Below are positions 1 through 11,405 of a stretch of DNA of 64,000 nucleotides, one piece after another. Source of the DNA: Zonotrichia leucophrys gambelii (Eukaryota; Chordata; Aves; Passeriformes; Passerellidae). Every line of letters starts with the position of its first letter. Positions within the stretch are counted from its first letter, which is position 1. The position numbers and the translations under genes are program-made. The notes below the pieces were generated by a model. That model saw only the letters and a list, made by a program, of their open reading frames with translations. It was not told the origin of the DNA and made no database searches. Location: NCBI RefSeq assembly GCF_028769735.1, contig NC_088174.1, positions 1,385,501 through 1,449,500 on the forward strand, read 5' to 3'.

Positions 1-2760
1 ATTTTTTGCCTCTTTGAAGGAATGAGGAGGAGGGGACACAGCTGAGGGGACAGACTGTGCTGTGAGCTCCTGGTCCCCTCTGTGATCCCAAACCCCCAGT
101 CCATGACACAGAGCTGCTTCCCTGTCCTGTCCAAGCTCTGTGTTCTGATTTAATTCCATTACCAGTGATTTTTGTTTTCCCCCACCTCATTGCCCTTTCT
201 CTATTTTCCTTTGCAGCAGAGTTTGTAGCATTCAAAATAAAGAATCCCAAAGTGGGAATACTGGAGTTTTACCACCTGTGTGGGGTGAGGGCTGGCTCTG
301 CTTGGGCCAGGCTCCATTTTCCTGCTGGGCCCCCCTCGTGCTGCTCCTGCTCCACACGGATGTGGCTCCACCAGCTGCTCCCTCCCATCCCTGCATTTCC
401 AGGCACAAGGAGCTGCTTTGGGTTTGATGGGTTTTTTTCCCCCTCCCAAGCAAAATGAGGTTTTGATATTCCTTTTGAGAAAAGATTCCTCTGCCCTGCC
501 CTTGGGTGTGTGGGAAGGAGCAGGGAGGGCAGGGCAGGGCTTGGTTCAGCCCTGTGTGTGCTGTGCTTGTCCTGCTGAGGCAGAGCAGATCCTCTGTGCA
601 TCCAGGGGCTCACACCTGGATTTTTCCATGTTTTCCTGGCAGCTGCTGTGGTTCTGTTCCCTCACCCCTCTGGGACACCAGGGAGGGTTTCCTGGGCCAC
701 ACCTGGCTCTTGGTGCCACTGCCACCCCTGGGGACAGTGTTGCCCTCACTGGGGGTTGTGTCTCCTCGTTAGCACAGCTGCTAATGAGCGTGGGCTGTCC
801 CTCCCTGGGCAAGGGCAGGGCCAGCTCTGTGCCCAAACCACGGGCACACCCTGCTGGGGACACCCCAGGGCCACTGTCACCCCTCACACCCTGCCTGCCT
901 TCAGTCCCTGCTTTATTTCCCTTCAGCATCTCACCAAAGCCATCGGGGGCTTCCAGCTCTGGAGCTTTGTTCAGCCAAAGTCCTGCTGGGGGCTGGGAAT
1001 GTCTGGGTGCTCATGAATGTTCCAGGGTGTGCTGGGATCCTGGGGAGCTTCACAGCCAAGGCTTGGCCATCTGACTTCATACCAAAGGTTTCTCCTCTTA
1101 ATTCGATGGGAATTCAATGAGGCAAATATCTCTGGAATTCAAATGAGTTTTCCTAATGCAGTTTAGTCACTAATTTGCTGGATTATTGGCAGATTCTGCC
1201 CCATTAACCCAAAGAAATTGGAATTTCTAGTGCAGTAATTCAGCCTGGAAATGAGGACTGCAGTAGGGATTGGATTTCGCTGCCTGCTGAGCCACTCTTC
1301 CCAAAAATCCCCACTTGGCACCCATGGGAACAAAGCTGGGCTGGAGCTGGGTCAGCCCAACACTGCCTTACCCCAGCTGGGGTGGCCACTGAGGCTCCTG
1401 ATGCAAAAGGGCTTCCCAGGCAGAAACCAGTCACCAGGTCAGGAACAGAGAAGGTCCTGCCAGGATATTGAGGAAAAACGTGAGGAATTCACTGTTCCTT
1501 GCAGGGCAGTGAGGGGCTGGGGCTGTGGGGCTGGGATGGAAGCACTGCCCAGAGGTTCTGTGTTGCATTCTGGGGACTTGGGGGTTTTCTTTGGTTTGTT
1601 TGTTTTTATACACATAAGAAAACGGTCAATTTTCTCTATTTTTGTATAGTTTTGCATTTTATAATCATGGGGAAATTTTACAGACTGTTCTTTTACTCGT
1701 GTGTCTTTGTCTTTCCAAGTGCTGTGGTTTGCTTTTCCCGTGGATAAAAGGCCGTTCCTGCTGCTGCTGTGCCCAGCTCCCAGGCTGCCCCCAGGCCTCA
1801 CAAACACACTTTGCACACACTTGAGATGTCCTTAACCCTCCTCTGTCACACTCAGCTGTCCCTTCTTTGCTTTTCAGTGTTGTTTTTAATCTGAATCTGT
1901 GGATTTTGGTCATTTCTCCCTCCAAATGTTATAAAATGCTCACAGGTTCCAGCTGAGGCGTTTCCTGCTGTCTGCTGATGTTATTTTATCTCAAATTTGG
2001 GCTTTCCTTCAATCCTTGTGCAGGAGATGCTGTTGGTGCATGGAAATGCTCTTGGACAGGTTTCCTCTCTCCTTGGTGCTCCCTGGCCAGGCTGGGATTT
2101 CACCCTGGTGCCTGAGGATTGCTCCTTGGATAATCCTGGGATCAGCAGGGCTCTGCCTCACCAAAACACCTCCCTGCAATGGCCCTGCCTTCAGCTCCAG
2201 CACCAGAGGAGAGCAGAGCTTCTGGAATGCCCAAATCACATTTCCCCCAGCAGAGGTGCCAATTGTCACTGATTTGGCTCTGCAGAGATTTTTTTTTTTT
2301 ATCTTCTAATTAATAACTTTTCACCTGATGGTGCTTTTAAAATGTCTCTGGCTTGGGTTTGCCCCATTCCCCACAGGGATGGGTGGGAAGGTTTCTCACT
2401 GAACATTCCTGGGGCACTCAGACCCAGCTTCCACATTCCCTCTGCCCTGGAATTCTGGGCTCCCTCCTCTCCAGCTGGGGCCTCCTGCTCCTCTCACCCA
2501 CCCTGAGCCCCCCAAAGCTCCTTTTGGGTGAAGTGAGAAATTCAGGTCCCAAAAAGCCTCTCAGTTGTAAGGGAATAATGGATCAGCCCTTGTCCTCAGC
2601 TGCCCCTCCCAGGTGACCAACCTGGCTGAATTTGGGGTTTTTGTTTCCTTCCTGCTCTCATTGCTACTAGTCCTTTCAAGTTTTTAATGTATTGATTGTG
2701 TTTTAAAATGAATGTTCCTTTCACTGAATTCTAATGAATAAACTGCAGATTTTTAGAGAA
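1..2760 (+). other. Probable 3' UTR end of an unidentified upstream gene
   Basis: No reading frame here looks like a conserved protein. The last kilobase has the character of a vertebrate 3' UTR: T-rich unique sequence around 1580-2000 and 2620-2760, then AATAAA at about 2738, followed 30-50 bases later by a GT/T-rich stretch (about 2775-2800) that fits a cleavage downstream element. The gene body would lie left of the window on the plus strand. If the ASEF gene to the right is ARHGEF4, the human neighbour on the same strand is AMER3, so this could be the AMER3 3' UTR; that is inference from remembered gene order, not sequence recognition. The 5' part (1-1100) is GC-rich and could instead be intergenic. 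Confidence 0.4.
2737..2742 (+). terminator. Polyadenylation signal AATAAA
   Basis: AATAAA sits in an AT-rich context after a T-rich unique stretch, with GT/T-rich sequence downstream (TGGTGCTTTGGTGTTTTTG at about 2775). This is the usual arrangement of a vertebrate cleavage site and supports a plus-strand transcript ending near 2760. RNA evidence is not available. Confidence 0.45.
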
Positions 2761-2957
2761 CATTGGATTTCACTGGTGCTTTGGTGTTTTTGTGCTTATT
2801 TTATCCTTGATTTAATGTTTTTCTTCCCCTTTTTTTTTTGTCTGTTGGTTATTTGCCAGCGAGGTGGAATTTTCCATGGGAGAAGGCAGCAGAGACCCTT
2901 TGGAACAGGGTAAAGCTCCTCAAAGCCTCATCAAATGAGCCCTGGAAATTCTCCATC

Positions 2958-3490
2958 ATTATTCATATTCTCCATATTATTCATGATATACATAATACAA
3001 CCAATACTATATATAATATAATAAATATATAATATAATCAATATACATCTATCTATAATATTTATAAATATATCAATTATATTATAAATATTATCTATAA
3101 TATTATAGATAATATTTATATATTTATATATTCTATATATATTATATATAATATTTTATATTAATATATATAACATTATATAAATGTAATATATATTAGA
3201 ATATATATTATATAATATAAATATAATATAATATGATATTATAAATAATAGAAATACAATAAGCAATATTTATATATTCATATTTAATAGAAATAGAAAT
3301 ATATAATTACATAATAGTAATATTTAATATAATCATTATAATAGTATATAATATAAACATTATTAATATTTAAAAATAATATTTCTAATATATACTATTT
3401 ATACATAAATATATATTTATATAAAGATATATAATTATATATAACTACATCTTTATATATATAGCTATACTTTTAAATATTTAAATATGT
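2958..3490. repeat. AT-rich low-complexity tract
   Basis: About 530 bases almost entirely of A and T, with TATA/AATATA/ATTATA runs and no stable period. The flanks are ordinary unique sequence. It resembles an expanded and decayed (TA)n/(AATAT)n microsatellite and would form an easily melted segment. Unlike the AT tract near 12.6 kb, I do not see LTR ends around it. Confidence 0.9.
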
Positions 3491-5252
3491 ATGCTTTTAA
3501 GTAGATTTTACTGTTTATTTCACTGTGCTGTTTTCTGCTGCATTTCAGCTGGGAATAACCCCTCTCATCCCGCTGGAAAAGCCTCCAGCAGCTCCCAGCG
3601 TGCAGAGGATGTGGCTTCTCCTTTGGGGTAAATGAGGTTGGTGTGGCCCAGGAGTGTTGGAGATTTTTTCAGGGATGGCCTAGAAGGCAGCTGTGAGGAG
3701 CAGATTCTCACAGCCTGTTTCTGTGAACAGCAGAGGTTCTCAGGTTATTTTTAACTACAGGTAAAAGTGACAAACATGAAGGCCTTGAGAGCCTTGCACA
3801 TCAGAGTTCTCAGGCAGCTTTCTCATAACAAGTGGATGTTCTATCTTTGGCTGTTTTGGGAAAGCAAGAATAATTTTGAGAACCCAAATCTTGGTATTGG
3901 AAACATAAGGAGGGGTTGGTGTGTAATCTCTGGCCTATTGTGAGCTCAGATTTTGCAATATGCATGAACTTAATTAACACGGTTATAAAAGGTGACTGAT
4001 TGATCAATAAAGTGGAGTCGATGGCTGACCAACGCAAGGTGGGTCGTCTCCCTCCAACTTCAATACAGGAGCAGCCCTGGCTGTGCCACTCGTGTTTGTC
4101 CCAGCTCTGGTGGCTTCACCCGGGCAGGGCAGGGCAGGGTCCCTGCTGTGTCCCCAAGGCCCCTCCCACGGGAGCCTCTGGGGCAGCAGCTCCTGTGGGG
4201 ATGGAGCTCCTGAAAAGCCCCGGCTGAATTCAGGGAGGGAGAAGCTGCCCGGGCAGGGCAGGAGCTGGAGGAGCAGCTCTGCTGATTCTCCTTCATTTTA
4301 AACGTGGGAAGAGTCTGGAAGGCGATCAGGGAAAATGGCTGGGGCTGGGTCAGCACTGCCAGGGCTGGAAAACTCTGCCAGAGGAGCCAAAAGAGCTGAG
4401 GAAAGGCTGGGCAGGGGTGAGCGTGGTGTGCCTGGGGGTTCCTGGGTCAGGAGCTCAAAATTCAGGCTTCAAACCCCCCCTCTGGAGCTGTGCTCCCACC
4501 CCCCCTCCCTGCAGCCTGCTGGGTGTCATTCCAGGCACCCTCCCTGCATCCCAAACCCTTCCTGGCTGAAAACATCCCCACAGCCCCGGGGTTCCCTTTC
4601 CAGCTCTGAGCCTGCAGGAGCTGCAGGGGCATTTTCCCCGAGGTGATGGCAAAGCTGGCATTCCCTGCCAGGGCTGGGGTTATCCAGGGGTCCTGGCTCG
4701 TGCCCTGTTTTCCCTGGTGCCAGAGGAATCTCCCCCTGGCTGCACCCCCGGCTCAGGCAGGGATGCGTTGCTTTTCCTCCCCAGCCCGCGGCAGTGCAGC
4801 GCTGATGGTGATGAGGACAGCGGGATCAGCTCCTGGATGGCCCCATCCCGCTGGGAACGCTTCAAACCCTCAGCTCTAATTGCCTCCTTGTAAACACAAA
4901 TTGACTCGTTTGCTGCAAACAAATTCCTGCAGACAAAACCTCCTGGAAGCCGCTTGTCATCACAGGAATGCATCTCACACTTTGAAGTGTTCCTTTTTTT
5001 TTTCCCCTCTTTTTTCTCCAAAGTGATTTGAAAAGCACCGATACAACAACTCTGTGACACAACTGTGATACAACAACTGTGACACAACAACTCTGCTCTC
5101 TGAGGGAACACCGGGGGTTTGTGGCACTGCCAGGGTCCCCAGGCTCCTGTGCCCAGAGGCTGCCAGGGCCTGGTGACCTTTGTGTCACCTGTCACACCTG
5201 GGACAACGGCTTTAGTTCCTTCCCTATTTCCATGGATTGAGCAGAGTTTGTT

Positions 5253-5594
5253 CATCCCATCCCATCCCATCCCATCCCATCCCATCCCATCCCATCCCAT
5301 CCCATCCCATCCCCATCCCCATCCCCATCCCATCCCATCCCATCCCATCCCATCCCCATCCCATCCCCATCCCATCCCATCCCCATCCCATCCCATCCCC
5401 ATCCCCATCCCCATCCCCATCCCATCCCATCCCATCCCATCATCCCATCCCATCCCATCCCATCCCATCCCATCCCATCCCCATCCCATCCCCATCCCAT
5501 CCCCATCCCACCCCCATCCCATCCCATCCCATCCCATCCATCCCACCCCCATCCCATCCCATCCCATCCCATCCCATCCCATCCCATCCCCATT
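5253..5594. repeat. (CCCAT)n pentanucleotide array, with CCCCAT variants
   Basis: Some 340 bases of CCCAT units interrupted by CCCCAT hexamers and a few CCCACC variants; on the minus strand it reads GGGAT/GGGGAT. The regular G-runs on that strand could fold as G-quadruplexes. The array has no stop codon in several frames, which produces long spurious open frames rich in M-G-W-D or S-H-P-I. A related (GGGAT)n array lies at 14061-14116. Confidence 0.95.
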
Positions 5595-6230
5595 TTCTGG
5601 CCTCAGTTCCCATCTGGTGCCTCCCCCTGGCTCAGCACAGCCCTGGGACACCTCGTCAGGGACACCTGGCCTGGGGACACAGCCATGTCCCCTCCTCACC
5701 GTTTTTGGGGTTCCTGAGTCCCCCCAGCTCAGCCCAAGGTCCAGCCCCCGGTGCCACATCCCCACAGCCGCTCCATGCTGGGGGATTATTTCTAATCCCT
5801 CTATTTTTAGAACAATGCTGAAATCTGTTTAATGCTGGAGGGATTTGGGAAAGAAAAAGACAAACAACAAAGGAAGAAGAGTAATTTTTTTTCTGATGCA
5901 GGAGCTGTCAGTGAAGGGGTTTTTGGGGGGTTTTATTTTATTTTTGGGAGGGTGTCTCTTTGCTGAGTGGTATTTGTCTGTCAGAAGGGAGGAGGGAAGG
6001 AGGAATTGAGTCTTAAGGAAAAGCTCTGAGGGGTTGTCCTGGCTGCTCTGGGCATGGAAAATGTCACAGCAGCAGGACCAGATCATCCTGCTCCCCAAAA
6101 TCTGGAGCTGGCCAGGCCTTCCCCAGGCAGGGGATCCCCAGGTGCGGCAGACACAGAGCTCAGAGCTCTCTGTTCCACGCAAGGAAAGGAGCAGGAGAGG
6201 AGCAGGGAGAGCTCAGCTCTTGGGAATATC

Positions 6231-6816
6231 TGTAGGAGCATCAGGGGTAGGATGGTCGGGACGGACGGAGACGAGAGATCTCTGCAGCCAGGGCTGGAAC
6301 TTGGGGTTTATTGCAAAGGGCCTGGGGGCAGGGCCCTGCTGGGAGCTGCCAAACACAGCTCAGAGCAGCAAAGAGAGAAGAGAGGGGGAGAGAGGGTGAG
6401 AGAATAAACAGGGTAAGAGCGTGAGGTTCCCGCTACAATACAATAAATCTTGTGTGTTGAATATTCTGATTCTCACTAACCAGTCTAGTACAACATACAA
6501 ATCCTAGAGCATTTACATACAGCCTATAAGAATCATTACATTACTACACATTTTAAACTCTAAAAACTCCTCTTTGGGCCCTTCTGCCAAGCTGTAGGGT
6601 CTGCTCTGACCCTTGGGCCTGTCTGCAAGCAGAGGGTGTTGTTTCATCAAAAGGGGATTGCCTTTAGTTGGCCATGCCGTTGTTTTCCGATTTTTCAGTA
6701 ACTGAGGTATCTCAAAGCTTGCTTTCATTTCAATCTCACTTATAGTTTCTATATTCTCAAAATCTTTTGCCAGACAATCATATTTATAAGGCTTTCCTGT
6801 TTCATCTTCCCCGACA
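6231..6816 (-). mobile_element. Solo LTR of an endogenous retrovirus, minus orientation
   Basis: On the minus strand the element starts TGTCGGGGAAGATG and ends with CCTACA, giving canonical TGT...ACA ends. Two AATAAA-type signals occur in the minus orientation (near 6320 and 6445), as expected for LTR polyadenylation. The flanking bases are ATATC on the left and ATATG on the right, a near-perfect 5-bp target duplication. I recognise the sequence as a passerine-type LTR, but the family name would need a repeat library. No internal retroviral genes adjoin it, so it is a solo LTR. An open frame of 134 codons on the minus strand (6513-6917) runs through the LTR start and is probably fortuitous. 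Confidence 0.7.
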
Positions 6817-6984
6817 ATATGCTTGGGGATAATTCTGCAGGTGCTGGGGATCATCCCCTGCCCACCACGGAGGGCGCTGGTGACCAAATCCCGGCTCTGG
6901 GCAGGGATCGCCTCCATGCCGGGAATTGGAGCCAGGTTTGGTGCTGGGCTGACCTCTAAGGGAGAGCTCCCACATTGCAGCTCA

Positions 6985-7265
6985 TGGAATCCAGGATCTC
7001 AGAAGGGCTCGGATGAGAGAGACCTCAAAGCCCTTCCAAGGGCAGGGAGCCCTTCCCATATCCCAGGCTGCTCCAGCCCCAGTGTCCAGCCTGGCCTTGG
7101 GCACTGCCAGGGATCCAGGGTGGGCACCTGTGCCAGAGCCTGCCCACCCTCACAGGGAACAATTCGTCAACATTCCCAACATCCCATCTAAATCTCTCCT
7201 CTTTTAGTTTAAAACTGCTCCCCTTTGTTCTGTTATTATGTCCAATGCTGAGCTGGGTCTCCCCA
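6985..7265 (-). mobile_element. CR1 LINE fragment, minus orientation
   Basis: The stretch GAGACCTCAAAGCCCTTCCA followed by a CCCAGGCTGCTCCAGCCCC-like segment and CTTGGGCACTGCCAGGGATC matches the reverse complement of the 3' part of avian CR1 (untranslated end of ORF2). It is 5'-truncated, as nearly all CR1 copies are. It lies about 200 bp from a CR1 piece in the opposite orientation, so the two form an imperfect inverted pair. Confidence 0.75.
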
Positions 7266-7454
7266 AAATTCCCCTGGGGCAGCCCGAGGCCCTGGAGCAC
7301 TTTTTGGGGACATGAGAGGGGAAAACTCAGAGATGATCCAGAGCTTCCCATTCCCTCAGTGCCCTGAGCCTTCAGCATCAACAGCTCCAAGTCACACCCA
7401 GGTGAGGGGTCTGTGACACCTTGGGGACACACTGGGAAGATGGAGATGCCAGAG

Positions 7455-7680
7455 GGCAGGGCTGGATGGGATATTGGGAATCGGGAATTGTTCCCTGGGA
7501 GGGTGGGCAGGCCCTGGCACAGGTGCCCAGAGCAGCTGGGGCTGCCCCTGGATCCCTGGCAGTGCCCAAGGCCAGGCTGGAGCAGCCTGGGACAGTGGGA
7601 GGTGTCCCTGCCATGGCAGGGGTGGCACTGGGTGGGCTTTGAGGTCCTCCCAACCCAAACCAGTCATTCTGTGACCCTGG
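7455..7680 (+). mobile_element. CR1 LINE fragment, plus orientation
   Basis: Typical CR1 3'-end order is visible: GGCACAGGTGCCCAGAGCAG, then CCTGGCAGTGCCCAAGGCC, then GAGGTCCTCCCAACCCAAAC and CATTCTGTGA at the end. It is a 5'-truncated copy. Together with the minus-orientation piece at 6985-7265 it could form a long imperfect hairpin if transcribed through. Confidence 0.8.
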
Positions 7681-8159
7681 AGGGGTTTGGTGGCTTTGGT
7701 GCCACCTGAATTGGCACCTGGGTGTGAGGGCACTGCAGGTGCTGGGGGTTTGTGGGGTCCCACACCATGAGGGGACCCTGATGCCAAATCTTTGTGATTC
7801 CACAGGGTCTGGGAGCCAGGCAGGCACAGCCAGCACTGCAGGTGCCAGGCTCCAGGGGCACCCTGAGCCCAGCGTGTGTGCCCCAGGGAGGGCACAACGG
7901 GGCACAGCTGCACCCCTGTGCTGTGTCACAGCCCCTCACACCCCCACTGCTGTCCCCCAGCACAGCTGGTTTGTGCTCTGTGGGATGGTTTTACGTTTTC
8001 TGGGGTTTTATCTCCTCTGGAGCCTGCTGAAGGTTGGGCTCTGAGGCAGAGCTGTGGCAGCTCCTGCTGGGATGGGGGAATGCCATCCCACCCCAAAACT
8101 CCAGAACGGGCACCACAGCCCCACTGAGCCCCCCTGCGTTGTAGGAGCCTCTTCCAGCC

Positions 8160-8575
8160 CGGTCTCATAAGATAGTGGAGGTCTATAACACACCAAGATA
8201 GCTCAGCTACCCTTAGAGGCGTAACAATCAGCAGGATGGCTTCTGTGGCAGTGTTGGAAACAAAAAGGTTTAATAAAAGGCAAAATAACAAACAGAAAAA
8301 AAAACGAGCTAGATGCCAGAAGTTCTTGCTCCTGGTAGAACACCTCACAAAAGCCATCAGTTCCTTTGTTCACTTCTTTTTCTAGTGAATTGCCCAGGTG
8401 GGATTTTTTGGATTCTGTCCAACTGGCCATCCTGAAGTTTGAGGTGAAGTCCCCCAGGCCTAGGAAGTGGCTTTTTCACCTAATCGAGGAGAGAAACTTG
8501 TGGGCTTATTTCTTTTTTGAGGGGACAAAGGAGAGTTTTATCAACAAAGGGCACAGTGCTGTCCCCCTCCCCTCC
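8160..8575 (-). mobile_element. LTR-like retroviral fragment, minus orientation
   Basis: The segment around 8250-8360 (AACAAAAAGGTTTAATAAAA, then the CCATCAGTTCCTTTGTTCAC region) resembles a passerine ERVL-type LTR that I recognise in reverse orientation. I cannot place exact TG/CA ends or a target duplication, and the right edge runs into the 22-bp minisatellite. The boundaries are therefore approximate. A repeat-library search would settle the family. Confidence 0.45.
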
Positions 8576-8640
8576 TGCCAGCCCCGTCCGGAGATGGGAC
8601 CGTGCAAAGCCCAAGGCAGAGAAGGAAAATCTGGGATCCC

Positions 8641-9156
8641 CGGGACAGCCCGGGATGGGAGCGGGACAGAGCCGGGATGGGAGCGGGACAGAGCCGGGAT
8701 GGGGACGGGACAGAGCCGGGATGGGAGCGGGACAGAGCCGGGATGGGAGCGGGACAGAGCCGGGATGGGAGCGGGACAGAGCCCGGGATGGGACGGGACA
8801 GAGCCGGGATGGGAGCGGGACAGAGCCGGGATGGGAGCGGACAGAGCGGATGGGACGGACAGAGCCGGATGGGACAGGACAGAGCCGGGATGGAGCGGGG
8901 CAGGACAGAGCCGGGATGGGAGCGGGACAGGGCCGGGATGGGAGCGGATAGAGCCGGGATGGAGCGGGACAGAGCGGGTGGGACGGGAAGGGCGGGATGG
9001 GGACGGGACAGAGCCGGGATGGGGCGGGACAGAGCCGGGAGGGAGGGGACAGAGCCGGATGGAGCGGACAGAGCCGGGATGGGAGCGGGACAGAGCCGGG
9101 ATGGCGGGACGAAGGCCGGGATGGAGACAGAGCCGGGATGGGGACCGGACAGAGCT
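8641..9156 (+). repeat. 22-bp GC-rich minisatellite
   Basis: The unit is GGGATGGGAGCGGGACAGAG plus CC (22 bp), repeated about 23 times. The left third is nearly homogeneous and the right half has many single-base deletions. Each unit holds three GGG runs on the plus strand, so G-quadruplex formation is plausible. The array keeps several reading frames open on both strands, giving long apparent proteins rich in R-D-G-S or P-A-L-S; these are artefacts of periodicity. Confidence 0.95.
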
Positions 9157-9424
9157 GCCCCGGATGGCGGCAGAGCGATGGCGCAAGTGCCTGCAGGCTT
9201 TCGTGTGTTTGCTGCAGTAAAATAGAAATTCCCGTTTTCCGAAGGAGGGCGGGCTGGGACACGGAGTGCCCGAGGCAGGGCGGGCTCGGCGCGGGTGGGA
9301 GGGAGCTCCGAGGGGCTGGGAAAGCAGAACCGGGATTTGATCTCCGAGCACTGCCCGTGGTTAATGAGGGATGGTTCCAAGCAGAAATTTCTCCCATAAA
9401 ACCCCACCCCAATAAGTGAGGGGC

Positions 9425-9570
9425 TGAGTTCCTCAAGGATCTGCTGGAGGAGACCATGGAGCTGCTCCAGGGCTGGAGCCAGGCTGGGAGAGCTGGGGGT
9501 GCTCCCTTGGACAGGAGAAGCTCCAGGGAGAGCTCAGAGAGCCTGAGGGGGCTCCAGGAAAGCTGCAGAG
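9425..9570 (+). mobile_element. CR1 LINE fragment, plus orientation
   Basis: GAGCTGGGGGTGCTCCCTTGG, then GAGAAGCTCCAGGGAGAGCT and GGGGCTCCAGGAAAGCTGCA follow the order of the CR1 segment upstream of its 3' UTR. The 3' tail is missing, so the copy is broken at both ends or diverged beyond recognition after 9570. Confidence 0.7.
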
Positions 9571-10065
9571 GGATTTGGGGTTTCAAGCACCGGTTCCAGA
9601 GCCGGAAGCAATGATGGAAATCTCCCTGGGCTGGGAAAGTCGCTGGTGTGAAGGTCGAGATTGTCTGGATGGGACCTGGAGCCTCCCGTGGGAGCCCTGG
9701 CAGTGATTTATGTGAAGCATCTCCGAGATTAAGGAATGCCAAAGGCAAAGGAGACAAATCTGATTAAAAAGTGATCAGGGCTGAGTCTGAAAAACAGGAC
9801 TAGAGGAAAGAATTCCTACAGGATAGACAGAGGGACTTCCCTGCAGGGTCAGCCCTGGAAAGGGCCTGAGCCCCTGTGAGGGCTGCTGAGAGCCAGAGTG
9901 ACCCCAGGAGTGGCCAGGCTCTCCCTGAGCCCCAGCTTCCATCAGTCCATCCTTTCTTTGGGACATCTCTCTCTTCCTCCTTCCCCAGGATGCCTTGGGA
10001 GCCACAGAGCAGCCCTGGGGGCACGGGCAGTCCTGAGCAGCCTCAGCTGGGACCAGGAGCTCAAC

Positions 10066-10100
10066 CCAGCCCAGCCCAGCCCAGCCCAGCCCAGCCCGGC
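10066..10100 (+). repeat. (CCCAG)n microsatellite
   Basis: About seven perfect CCCAG units in a GC-rich context. It is short and probably polymorphic. Confidence 0.9.
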
Positions 10101-10679
10101 CCTCCCGGGGCTCCAGACCCCGAGCCTGAGCTCATTCCCAGCCCAGGTTCATTCCCAGCCTGCTGTGAACCTGCCCATCCTCACTGCCGTGCCCTGCTGG
10201 CCTGGGCCACCTCCCTTGTCCTGCTTGGTGGGGCCAGTGCTGGGGGTGCCATCGGTGCTGCTCTCCAGTGTCCCTCGTGTCGCCCCGGCTGCCCTCAGAT
10301 GTCCTTTGGTGCCACCCCTGCTGCTCTCCAGTGTCCCTTGGTGTCCCCCCTGCTGCCCTCAGATGTCCCCAGAAGCCCCTGAGGGTGTCCTGGGGCCAGG
10401 CCAGGCTGGAGCAGGGATGTCACAAGGGCAGGAGGGTGCCAGGGATGCCCCAGCCCTTGCCCAGTCCTGGCTCCTGGCTGAGGAGAGCTCCCTCCTGCTC
10501 CCCACCCTTTGGGAACATTCCTGGGCATTACCTGGCATCTCCCAGAGGTGGGCAGGGATTTTCCACCACCCTTTCCCTGTTCCCCTCTGCTCCCCGCGGG
10601 ATTTCTCCGTCCGTCCCTTTTCACAAGTTTGGCTCTGCTCTGATTTTTGTTTTTTCCTCGGGAATATCCAACCCACACA

Positions 10680-11230
10680 GGACAGATCCTGCTGGGACAG
10701 ATCCACTGGGACAGATCCCATTGGGACAGATCCCACTGGGACAGATCCCATTGGGACAGATCCCACTGGGACAGATCCCATTGGGACAGATCCACTGGGA
10801 CAGATCCCACTGGGACAGATCCCACTGGGACAGATCCCACTGGGACAGATCCATTGGGACAGATCCCATTGGGACAGATCCACTGGGACAGATCCACTGG
10901 GACAGATCCCATTGGGACAGATCCATTGGGACAGATCCCATTGGGACAGATCCCACTGGGACAGATCCCATTGGGACAGATCCCACTGGGACAGATCCAT
11001 TGGGATAGATCCCATTGGGACAGATCCACTGGGACAGATCCACTGGGACAGATCCCATTGGACAGATCCCATTGGGACAGATCCCACTGGGACAGATCCA
11101 TTGGGACAGATCCACTGGGTCAGATCCACTGGGACAGATCCCATTGGGACAGATCCACTGGGACAGATCCATTGGGACAGATCCACTGGGACAGATCCCA
11201 TTGGGACAGATCCCACTGGGACAGATCCCA
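10680..11230 (+). repeat. 14/15-bp minisatellite of TGGGACAGATCCCA hairpin units
   Basis: About 37 units alternate between 15-bp and 14-bp versions (TGGGACAGATCCCAT, TGGGACAGATCCCAC, TGGGACAGATCCAC). The 15-bp unit contains TGGGA and TCCCA as an inverted repeat around CAGA, so each can fold as a 5-bp stem with a 4-base loop. Every unit contains a GATC site. The mixture of 14- and 15-bp units shifts the frame, yet several frames stay open on both strands; the apparent proteins are not genes. Confidence 0.95.
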
Positions 11231-11367
11231 CGAGGGCAAACCCCACTGGGTGTCCATGCTGAGGGCTCAGTGCTGGGAAGAGCTGCTGCTTTCTCCCACA
11301 AACTCAGGTGAGATTGGGGCACAACTCCAGTGGCAGCTCCCACACGTGTTTCCAGCACATCTGAGGA

Positions 11368-11405
11368 CCTTCCTCCTCCTCCTCCTCCTCCTCCTGCTGC
11401 TGCTC
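11368..11405 (+). repeat. (CCT)n/(CTG)n trinucleotide run
   Basis: About eight CCT units followed by three CTG units. No coding context was found. Confidence 0.85.

Noticed and set aside
5253..5594. Interstitial telomere
   Set aside because: The unit is CCCAT/GGGAT, not the vertebrate telomere unit CCCTAA/TTAGGG.
4680..5832. Open frames of 194-361 codons over the (CCCAT)n array
   Set aside because: Repeat-driven; several overlapping frames are open on both strands and no exon signals or conserved domain were seen.
8366..9757. Open frames of 200-425 codons over the 22-bp minisatellite
   Set aside because: The length comes from the repeat period keeping stops out of several frames; protein sequence is only repeated R-D-G-S or P-A-L-S.
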